Part shown: piece by piece, positions 1 to 5,556 of the stretch | Numbering within the stretch: position 1 is the first letter of the stretch | How the letters are laid out: every line of letters starts with the position of its first letter | Assembly: GCA_937951975.1 (NCBI GenBank) | Contig: CALGAJ010000202.1 | Span: 1 to 5,556, forward strand | Source of the DNA: an uncultured Desulfotignum sp. | Lineage (GTDB): Bacteria > Desulfobacterota > Desulfobacteria > Desulfobacterales > Desulfobacteraceae | Direction: 5' to 3' | Length of the DNA stretch: 5,556 nt | Notes under the pieces: generated by a model | Databases searched by the model: none | What the model was told of the DNA's origin: nothing | The model's input: only the letters and a program-made list of their open reading frames with translations | Made by a program: the position numbers and the translations under genes

Positions 1-1
1 T

Positions 2-373
2 CTGAACAATCTGGCGAAACTGTTTTTCAAAAATTCCGACATCATTCATTTGAACAAACTGCAGGAAAACTTTTTTCGGATCCGCACCTGGCCGATCCTG
101 GACAGTCCCGAAGTGTTTGACCTGATTGTCCGTGAAGGTGTGAACCAGAATATCTGGTGCCTCTACCGGATGTCATCCGATGACAGTACCCGGCCCGATG
201 AGTTTTACAGCCGGGATGCCGGAGGGGTGCCGTTCAGCCTGAACCTGGATGACGGATATGCCCTGGTCACCCCGGAGGGGGCCAAACAACGCAGCTGGGT
301 CAAGGAAAAAGGACCGGACATCTCTCAGATCAAAGAATGGGCCACCCAGGTGATCAAAGAGAAACAGGAATGA
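2..373 (+). CDS. C-terminal part of a probable DUF499-type ATPase (5' truncated)
   Basis: The reading frame is open from the left edge to TGA at 371-373, so this is the last 123 codons of a longer gene; the TTG at 50 is not a credible start because coding continues upstream of it. The visible part includes a compact domain at about nt 101-298 with the pattern CLYR, then RPDEFYSR, then LVTPEGAK, followed by a charged helical tail ending KEKQE. I relate this to the winged-helix-like C-termini of large DUF499 proteins, which are P-loop ATPases found beside DUF1156 methyltransferases. The ATPase motifs themselves would lie outside the window, so the family call leans on the downstream neighbours. 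The next gene starts 3 bases after this stop, in the same frame, and carries a similar domain. The role would be an ATP-driven sensor or remodeller in a defence complex (inference). It could instead be another large protein of the same cassette. Confidence 0.6.
   Translation: MNNLAKLFFKNSDIIHLNKLQENFFRIRTWPILDSPEVFDLIVREGVNQNIWCLYRMSSDDSTRPDEFYSRDAGGVPFSLNLDDGYALVTPEGAKQRSWVKEKGPDISQIKEWATQVIKEKQE
366..369 (+). promoter_or_regulatory. Ribosome binding site for the 190-residue gene
   Basis: AGGA lies 7 bases before the ATG at 377, inside the last codons of the preceding gene. The good spacing supports real re-initiation at 377 after the TGA at 371-373, which argues for translational coupling rather than a dead fragment. 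Confidence 0.5.
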
Positions 374-376
374 TCC

Positions 377-949
377 ATGGGCGAGATCAAGGAAACGCTC
401 ACCGGGACACACGGCAACCTGCCCGAAGAAAGTGTGGACGCGGCCCTGCTCAAACTGGTGCAGGACAACCGGGCCATGCTTTTCAGGTCCACACCGGGTC
501 AGGAAATCCGGCCGGAGGATATGGTCTCCAAAACCCAGACGGTATTTTACAAACCCGCATCAGACGATGTCATTGTCACTCCTGCCAGGGCCTCGGAAAA
601 AAACCTGCTTTCCAAACAAGACACGGCACTGCGGCTCGACGGCCAAAAGGGCGGCCGGGTTTTAGGCCCGCTGCTCCGTCGTATCGGGTCCTTGTACAAC
701 CAGGGGGCGGTATCCAGCATCGAGTTGCTGGATCTTGCCGGTATTCCCCTGCCGGATGGCGGCCGGCTGCGGATTTCTGTGGAAAACGCCCCCCCCGGAT
801 CCATGAAAGCCCTGGGCGAACTGTTTGAAGTGGCCGGCACGCTGATCAAGTCCGATACGCCCCTGGAGGCGTTTCTGGAAATCACCGATCCCAGTGAAGA
901 CTGTGCCCTGGTTAAAGAAATCAAAACGAACCAAACTGAAAAAGAGTAA
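377..949 (+). CDS. 190-residue protein, likely detached C-terminus of the DUF499-type ATPase
   Basis: The ATG at 377 follows AGGA by 7 bases and stands 3 bases after the previous stop, in the same frame. Residues about 18-78 form a small domain that lines up with the end of the preceding protein: MLFR matches CLYR, RPEDMVSK matches RPDEFYSR with no gap between these blocks, and VIVTPARA matches ALVTPEGA. Residues about 83-190 form a second alpha/beta region (GGRVLGPLLRRI, GGRLRISVENA, then ALGELFEVAGTLI and LEAFLEITD) resembling, from memory, the terminal region of DUF499 ATPases. No signal peptide or membrane segment is seen. I infer that this is a C-terminal part of the ATPase encoded as a separate chain that would rejoin it in a complex. 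Alternatives are a real nonsense mutation, a sequencing error, or an independent adaptor. No catalytic residues are evident. Confidence 0.65.
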   Translation: MGEIKETLTGTHGNLPEESVDAALLKLVQDNRAMLFRSTPGQEIRPEDMVSKTQTVFYKPASDDVIVTPARASEKNLLSKQDTALRLDGQKGGRVLGPLLRRIGSLYNQGAVSSIELLDLAGIPLPDGGRLRISVENAPPGSMKALGELFEVAGTLIKSDTPLEAFLEITDPSEDCALVKEIKTNQTEKE

Positions 950-961
950 AAGCCACACATC

Positions 962-1585
962 ATGACAAAAAAGACCCTTACGTCTTCAAAGAAAAAAGAC
1001 CTGGAGATACATTTTGCCACCCAGGTGAAAAAACAGGCTGCCGACTCCCCCTGGGTGGTGCGCATCACCGAGCATAAAGACAAACCGGTGCCGGTATTTG
1101 TAATCAAGGAGCGGTTATCCCCGGAACAGCGGGATGATACCGAAGACCTGGTGGCCCCCCGCAGTGTCCTTAAAGAACGGGGACTGCTGTATGGTGAACA
1201 GCAGACCCGGTTACTGCCGGTGATCCAGACCATCCTGTCCCGGATCAGGGATTCTCAGGAAATTCCTTTGGAACTCCACCGGTTTTTATCCGGCAAGCGG
1301 ATCGATTTTCGCGGCAATTTGCCCCTGGATGAAGAAGCCGGCTGCAAGCTGGCACTGATATTCAAACTCCAGGAACGGATCAAGGAACTGGACCGGGTGG
1401 AACTGCTGGCCCGGCGCGTGGACCGGTTCACCAAAGAAGAGGCTGCCTACTGGTATTCCCGCATCAGCTCCTATGGCCCCATCGCCGGCCGGTGGGCCAT
1501 GGCCGGCATGAAGATCATGATGGCGGGACACCCGAAAGATCCGGGTGTGGAAACTTATCTGGAGCGCCTCCGGGGAAGTTATTAA
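962..1585 (+). CDS. 207-residue accessory protein of the DUF499/DUF1156 cassette, function unknown
   Basis: The protein begins with a lysine-rich stretch (residues 1-13), then a strand-rich region around residues 30-50 (WVVRITEHKD, PVFVIKERL), a middle part with LHRFLSGKRIDFRGNLPLD at 105-123, and a helical C-terminus with ELLARRVDRFT (147-157), EEAAYWYSR (159-167) and GRWAMAGMKIMMAG (176-189). It is soluble, with no signal or membrane segment. The C-terminal pattern recalls small conserved proteins found between DUF499 ATPase and DUF1156 methylase genes, a slot also filled by DUF3780 proteins; DUF7680 is a possible family name, but I am unsure of it. The ATG at 962 has no close Shine-Dalgarno sequence (AAGAG at 942-946 is 15 bases away), so translation may depend on coupling to the upstream gene, which stops 12 bases before. 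A role as adaptor or specificity subunit is inference from position only. Confidence 0.7.
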   Translation: MTKKTLTSSKKKDLEIHFATQVKKQAADSPWVVRITEHKDKPVPVFVIKERLSPEQRDDTEDLVAPRSVLKERGLLYGEQQTRLLPVIQTILSRIRDSQEIPLELHRFLSGKRIDFRGNLPLDEEAGCKLALIFKLQERIKELDRVELLARRVDRFTKEEAAYWYSRISSYGPIAGRWAMAGMKIMMAGHPKDPGVETYLERLRGSY

Positions 1586-1597
1586 TTTCATCGATAC

Positions 1598-1603
1598 AAG
1601 GAA
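1598..1603 (+). promoter_or_regulatory. Ribosome binding site for the methyltransferase gene
   Basis: AAGGAA lies 9 bases before the ATG at 1613, in the 27-base gap after the preceding stop. It supports 1613 as the start, as does the DUF1156-like sequence that follows within about 10 codons. Confidence 0.6.
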
Positions 1604-1612
1604 ACAGCGGAC

Positions 1613-4600
1613 ATGACCCACACGGATATCCAGGACAAGCGGTTGATCGAAGCAGGCTTCCCCTGCCATCAGGTGGGGGCGGAAACCCAAAGAGAGCGAG
1701 GGGCCAGTTCCGCCCTGCCGCCGCTGTATTTCCTGCATGTCTGGTGGGCACGCCGGCCCCTGACCCCCAGCCGGGCCGCCATCCTGGCGTCGCTGTTGCC
1801 GGCGGATACCGATCCTGATCATTTTCTAAAACAGCTGGGCATCCAGAAACCGGTGGTGACCCTCAACGGCCAGACCTGGACCCTTGTGGACAAGGCCCTG
1901 ACGTATATCCAGAGCGATGCTGACGATGGTACCCGGTATATCCTGGTGGACAATAAATTTCTGGATCTGCTTGACAAGGAAAATGACCGGCGGGAAAAAA
2001 AACTGGGCCAGGAGCCGGTGCTCCAGCGGTGGAAGGAGGAATCCCAGGCCATTCCCGGACCCCATCCGGGTGTTGGGGAGATCCTGCCGCTGGAGATGGT
2101 GGCGGCGGATCCGGCCCATGTGAATCAGCGGATTGCCTTTGCCAAAACAGATGCAGTTAAACATATTCTGGGAAAACCGATTCAATGGGACAAAGAAGAT
2201 CTTTACGGCTATACCCGGGCATTTGCAAGCCATCCAGGCCCGGTAGACAAACCCAAAGTGGTTCTGGACCCGACATCTGGCGGAGGCTCAATCCCTTTTG
2301 AAAGCCAGCGTCTCGGGCATAAAACCATTGCCAATGAACTGAATCCTGTTGCGACTGTGATTCTTCATGCCACACTGGAATATCCATCAAAGTATGGCCT
2401 GGCACTTGGCGACGATATCCAGCACTGGGGTAATATCCTGGTCGAATCAGTTTCCCGGAAAATGGCAGCTGTCTCCCCGTTTTCCTCTTTGCCCCATCAG
2501 GAAAAAGAGCATCTGAAACATCACTGCCGGAACTGTCCGGACATCGTATCGGATTTTGATATTCCGGAGTATGACCATACCGGTATTCTCTACTGCCGCC
2601 AGGTAACCTGCCCCCACTGCCAGGGCCATGCCCCATTGTTGAACACCTGCTGGCTGAATAAATCGGCCGGCGATCCCTGGGGGGTAAAAATCATCCCTGA
2701 CGGAAAAGCCCACAGTGGGACGGTCCGGTTCGAGACCTTCCGGGTGACCAAAGGCAAAGGCCCCATGGGAGAAGATCCCAATTTCGCCACGGTCACGCGC
2801 GGGGTGGGGTATTGCATCCACTGCCGCCAGGCCATCGATGCGGATGAGATCAAACGCCAGGCCCGGGGAGAAAGCGGGTTCGGCAAATGGAAAGACCGGC
2901 TGTACTGCGTGGTGGCAGTGCGATTTCAGCCCAAACTGGACAAGCATGGCCAGCCGCAGCGGTATAAATCCGGAGAAAAAAAAGATCAGATCAAGACTGA
3001 AAAAATCCGGTTTTTCCGTCCCCCCAATGCCGACGATCTGGCAGCCCTGGACCGGGCGGAAACACAGCTGGCCGACAACTGGGAGGCATGGGACCGGGCC
3101 GGGCTGATCCCCACAGAAACCTTTCCGCAGGGCAATGACATGCGGCCGGTTATTTATGGTATGACCCGCTGGTGCGACATGTTCACCCCCCGGCAGCTGC
3201 TGGGACACCTGACCCTGGTGGAGACCCTGAATCAACTCAAGCCGCAGATCCTGGAATCCCTTGGTTCAGACAAAGGCCGGGCCGTGGTCACCTATCTCCA
3301 GTTTGCCATTGACAAAGGCGTGGATTACAACAGCCGGCAGACGCTCTGGCATGCGAGCCGGGGGGTAATTGCTCATACTTTTACACGCCATGATTATTCA
3401 TTCAAGTGGACTTTCGGAGAAATGATTTTTTCTGGATCCCAATCAGGAGCTGCTTGGGGGATCGATCAGGTTATAGATGCTTACAAGGGGATCTGTGGTC
3501 TGACTTCCAATAACAACGATATCACTATAAGCAACGCTACCGCTGCCAACCTCCATTTTCTGAAAGATGGATCCGTGGACCTGGTGTGCATGGACCCTCC
3601 CTATTATAATAATGTTCAGTACGCCGAGCTGTCTGACTTTTTTTATGTGTGGCAGTCTAAAACGTTGAAAGACCTGTATCCCGGATATTTCAGCCGGCGG
3701 CTGACCAACAAGCAGGATGAGGCGGTGGCCAATCCGGACCGGGACGGCAGCACAAAAAAAGCCAAAGTGTCCTATGAACAGCGTATGAAGGATATTTTTT
3801 CCGAAGCCCGGCGGGTTCTTAAACCGAATGGATGTCTGACTATCATGTTCACCCATAAAAGTCAGGATGCTTGGGAGACACTTACCACTTCTTTGGTAGA
3901 ATCAGGATGGATCATTACATCGACAGTCCCAGTTGAATCTGAATCAACAAGGGATATCCATCACAAAGAAATGGCAGCAGCTGTTAGCTCCATCTTCATC
4001 ACCTGCCGCAAACGCATGACCACTTCCTCAGAACCGGCTGCCTGGACCGGGTTCGGCGGGACCGGGGTGCAGACCCGGATCCGCCAGGCTGTGGCCCAGG
4101 GGCTGGAGGAATTTGTCTCCCTGAACCTCAACCCCGTGGATGAAATGGTGGCCGGGTATGGCCGGGCCTTGCGGGTACTGTCTGAGCAGTGGCCGGTCAT
4201 AGACGGGGATGAACCCGTAGGGCCGGTCAGGGCTATGACCGAAGCGTCCCGGGTGGTGGCGGAACACCAGATCCAGCGCATCACCAAAAGGGCGCTCCAG
4301 GTGACGGACCTGTCCCCGGAAGCGGCCATGGCATTGACCCTGTTCGGGATTTACGGGCTGATGGAGTTTCCGTTTGGCGAGGCATTGACCCTGTCCCATT
4401 CCCTGAATATTGAACTGGCTACAAAAACCGGCGGGTATACAGCCAACGGGCGGTTCATCGGGATCAACACCGCTGCGGCCGGAAACCGCCGTGCAGACCG
4501 GGCCAAAGCGGAAGACACCGGGTTTCATGCCCCTCTGTTAAAAAAAGGCAGCAAACTGCGCCTGGCCACACCGGAAGAACGGCGGGAATCCCGGCTGGAA

Positions 4601-4801
4601 CATCCCCAGACCGAATGGGATATCCTGCACGGGGTGATCATGGCGTTCCGGGAGGGGGATGTGCCGGTGGCACGGGCGTATCTGGAACGGCATGCCCCGG
4701 AAAAAAAGACATTGATCCGGCACCTGCTCACGGTCTGGGCCGCAGAAGCCCCTGATGACACCTTGCAGAAAGAGGCCCGGGCCATTCTTTTTGGACTGTA
4801 A
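1613..4801 (+). CDS. DUF1156-type DNA amino-methyltransferase (adenine-N6 or cytosine-N4)
   Basis: The 1062-residue protein opens with the DUF1156 signature: LIEAGFPCHQVG, then LYFLHVWWARRPLTPSRAA with WWARRP at 44-49. The S-adenosylmethionine site is DPTSGGGS at 219-226, with an acidic partner at E242 (NELNP). The catalytic motif DPPY is at 661-664, followed by YNNVQYAELSDFFYVW; LKPNG (736-740) and a segment ending near Cys798 complete the methylase fold. The order motif I, long insert, DPPY is that of alpha-class amino-methyltransferases, in which the insert holds the target-recognition domain. That insert carries Cys pairs C305/C308, C328, C333/C336 and C401/C404, probably zinc-binding. 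WCDMFTPRQL, typical of the family, precedes DPPY. A helical region of about 260 residues follows the methylase core. All key residues are intact and length is normal for the family. GC content is markedly lower around the catalytic blocks. Self-marking of host DNA in a defence cassette is inferred; the target base and site cannot be read. Confidence 0.9.
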   Translation: MTHTDIQDKRLIEAGFPCHQVGAETQRERGASSALPPLYFLHVWWARRPLTPSRAAILASLLPADTDPDHFLKQLGIQKPVVTLNGQTWTLVDKALTYIQSDADDGTRYILVDNKFLDLLDKENDRREKKLGQEPVLQRWKEESQAIPGPHPGVGEILPLEMVAADPAHVNQRIAFAKTDAVKHILGKPIQWDKEDLYGYTRAFASHPGPVDKPKVVLDPTSGGGSIPFESQRLGHKTIANELNPVATVILHATLEYPSKYGLALGDDIQHWGNILVESVSRKMAAVSPFSSLPHQEKEHLKHHCRNCPDIVSDFDIPEYDHTGILYCRQVTCPHCQGHAPLLNTCWLNKSAGDPWGVKIIPDGKAHSGTVRFETFRVTKGKGPMGEDPNFATVTRGVGYCIHCRQAIDADEIKRQARGESGFGKWKDRLYCVVAVRFQPKLDKHGQPQRYKSGEKKDQIKTEKIRFFRPPNADDLAALDRAETQLADNWEAWDRAGLIPTETFPQGNDMRPVIYGMTRWCDMFTPRQLLGHLTLVETLNQLKPQILESLGSDKGRAVVTYLQFAIDKGVDYNSRQTLWHASRGVIAHTFTRHDYSFKWTFGEMIFSGSQSGAAWGIDQVIDAYKGICGLTSNNNDITISNATAANLHFLKDGSVDLVCMDPPYYNNVQYAELSDFFYVWQSKTLKDLYPGYFSRRLTNKQDEAVANPDRDGSTKKAKVSYEQRMKDIFSEARRVLKPNGCLTIMFTHKSQDAWETLTTSLVESGWIITSTVPVESESTRDIHHKEMAAAVSSIFITCRKRMTTSSEPAAWTGFGGTGVQTRIRQAVAQGLEEFVSLNLNPVDEMVAGYGRALRVLSEQWPVIDGDEPVGPVRAMTEASRVVAEHQIQRITKRALQVTDLSPEAAMALTLFGIYGLMEFPFGEALTLSHSLNIELATKTGGYTANGRFIGINTAAAGNRRADRAKAEDTGFHAPLLKKGSKLRLATPEERRESRLEHPQTEWDILHGVIMAFREGDVPVARAYLERHAPEKKTLIRHLLTVWAAEAPDDTLQKEARAILFGL

Positions 4802-4806
4802 AAGGA
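4802..4806 (+). promoter_or_regulatory. Ribosome binding site for the PLD-domain gene
   Basis: AAGGA directly follows the methyltransferase stop codon and lies 7 bases before the ATG at 4814. It fixes that start for a gene that would otherwise be judged only from its open frame. Confidence 0.6.
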
Positions 4807-4813
4807 CGGTTCC

Positions 4814-5556
4814 ATGAATACATCTACACGGCCGGTATCGGATTTCACCACCCGGCAGTGGCAGCTGTCCTACCGCACCTCAGCCGGCGGGCCGGATGCC
4901 CCGGCCGTGTCCATTCTCCACGATTTCTATATCCCGGTGCTGCGCCGAAGCGTGGCCTATGACCGGGTGGCGGGATATTTCCGGTCCTCTTCCCTGGCAG
5001 CTGCTTCCCAGGGATTTTCCGCGTTCACCCGGACAGGTGGTGTGATGCGCATGGTGGTGGGGGCCGATCTGGCGCCCCATGATATTCAGGCCATTCTGGA
5101 CGGGGATGAACAACGTCTTGCCGATGAATTAAACCAGGCCCTGGGGACACCGGCATCCTGGCCCGAAGATGTGGACAGAGGCGTCACCCTGCTGGCATGG
5201 ATGGTGGCCCATGGATTTCTGGAGATCCGGGTGGCGTTCCGGGTCCATGGGGAGACTGGGAAACCCTTGCCTTTCACAGATACTACCGACGGGTATGTGC
5301 ATGAAAAATGGGCCGTATTTACAGACTCCCTACAGCATCATATCTATATCAACGGATCTTTGAACGAGTCCAGAACCGCACTGGTCCATAACGCGGAAAA
5401 CATTGATGTGCATGGCGACTGGCACAGTGACAGGGATCAGGCCCGGGTCCAGTCGGCTTTGGCGGACTTTGAACGCATCTGGCAGAACCAGAACCCGTAT
5501 CTGCGGGTGTTGACCCTGCCCGAGGCGGTCCGGCAGAACCTGGTGACCATTGCGGG
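4814..5556 (+). CDS. Phospholipase D-like nuclease domain protein, probably a helicase N-terminus (3' truncated)
   Basis: The frame is open from ATG 4814 to the right edge: 247 codons with no stop. Residues about 35-75 (ILHDFYIPVL, then YDRVAGYFRSSSL and GFSAFTRTGG) match the opening of PLD-like domains fused to SNF2/DEAD-type helicases, followed by MRMVVGADL. The HKD motif is H163-E-K165 with D171, then GSLNES at 181-186. That gives the histidine and lysine of phosphodiester cleavage and the GSxN element of the superfamily. D171 falls five residues after the lysine rather than the canonical four, which I recall as common in this subgroup. If the usual architecture holds, helicase motifs lie beyond residue 247. 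The likely job is cleaving or unwinding foreign DNA as the effector of the cassette (inference). A stand-alone PLD protein is also possible, since no helicase motif is in view. The gene starts 12 bases after the methylase stop, in the same operon. Confidence 0.85.
   Translation, partial: MNTSTRPVSDFTTRQWQLSYRTSAGGPDAPAVSILHDFYIPVLRRSVAYDRVAGYFRSSSLAAASQGFSAFTRTGGVMRMVVGADLAPHDIQAILDGDEQRLADELNQALGTPASWPEDVDRGVTLLAWMVAHGFLEIRVAFRVHGETGKPLPFTDTTDGYVHEKWAVFTDSLQHHIYINGSLNESRTALVHNAENIDVHGDWHSDRDQARVQSALADFERIWQNQNPYLRVLTLPEAVRQNLVTIA

Noticed and set aside
371..435. Selenocysteine insertion at the in-frame TGA
   Set aside because: I found no convincing SECIS-like hairpin just downstream, only short pairings such as CGGG with CCCG, and no cysteine-dependent active site is expected in this domain.
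337..828. 163-codon plus-strand frame overlapping the 190-residue gene
   Set aside because: It overlaps two better genes in another frame and has a Gly/Arg/Pro/His-rich product typical of an out-of-frame reading.
547..1233. 228-codon open frame on the minus strand
   Set aside because: It overlaps two well-supported plus-strand genes, and its product is rich in Ser and Arg in the manner of a shadow frame.
2447..3235. 262-codon open frame on the minus strand
   Set aside because: It lies wholly inside the methyltransferase gene, its translation shows no recognisable domain, and long antisense frames are expected in GC-rich coding DNA.
1..5556. CRISPR arrays, tRNA or rRNA genes, insertion sequences, terminators
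   Set aside because: No regularly spaced repeats, RNA gene signatures, transposase motifs or hairpin plus T-run were seen; coding sequence fills nearly the whole window, and the longest gap is 27 bases.

Overview
The window holds five adjacent plus-strand genes, packed with gaps of 3 to 27 bases. They read as the middle of one operon for a predicted DNA-modification and anti-phage defence cassette. The first gene is cut by the left edge and the last by the right edge, so neither the promoter nor the terminator is in view. Identifications rest on motifs read by eye and remembered family features; no database was searched.

Layout: (1) 2-373, the C-terminal end of a large protein, probably a DUF499-type ATPase; (2) 377-949, a 190-residue protein that looks like the detached extreme C-terminus of that ATPase, in the same reading frame and separated from it only by TGA TCC; (3) 962-1585, a 207-residue accessory protein of unknown function; (4) 1613-4801, a 1062-residue DUF1156-type amino-methyltransferase with WWARRP, DPTSGGGS and DPPY motifs; (5) 4814-5556, the first 247 codons of a phospholipase D-like (HKD) nuclease domain, of the kind usually fused to a superfamily 2 helicase.

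How they may work together (inference): the methyltransferase marks host DNA at amino groups of A or C. The ATPase and the helicase/nuclease would sense or process unmarked invading DNA, and the two small proteins would be adaptors or specificity factors. The gene set resembles the DUF499/DUF1156/PLD-helicase cassettes reported in surveys of defence islands. It shares the general logic of DISARM (methylase, helicase, PLD protein), but I see no DrmA or DrmB here.

Organism: a GC-rich bacterium with good AGGA-type ribosome binding sites, strong CTG, CGG and GCC use, and frequent AAA runs. This would suit a desulfobacterial (Desulfobacterota) genome, but that is only an impression. Base composition is uneven inside the methyltransferase gene: parts near the catalytic motifs are about 42-50% GC, while counted flanking sequence reaches about 70%.

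Most notable points: the in-frame stop splitting the ATPase from a fragment that repeats its own terminal domain, the uncharacterised 207-residue partner, and the mosaic composition of the methyltransferase.
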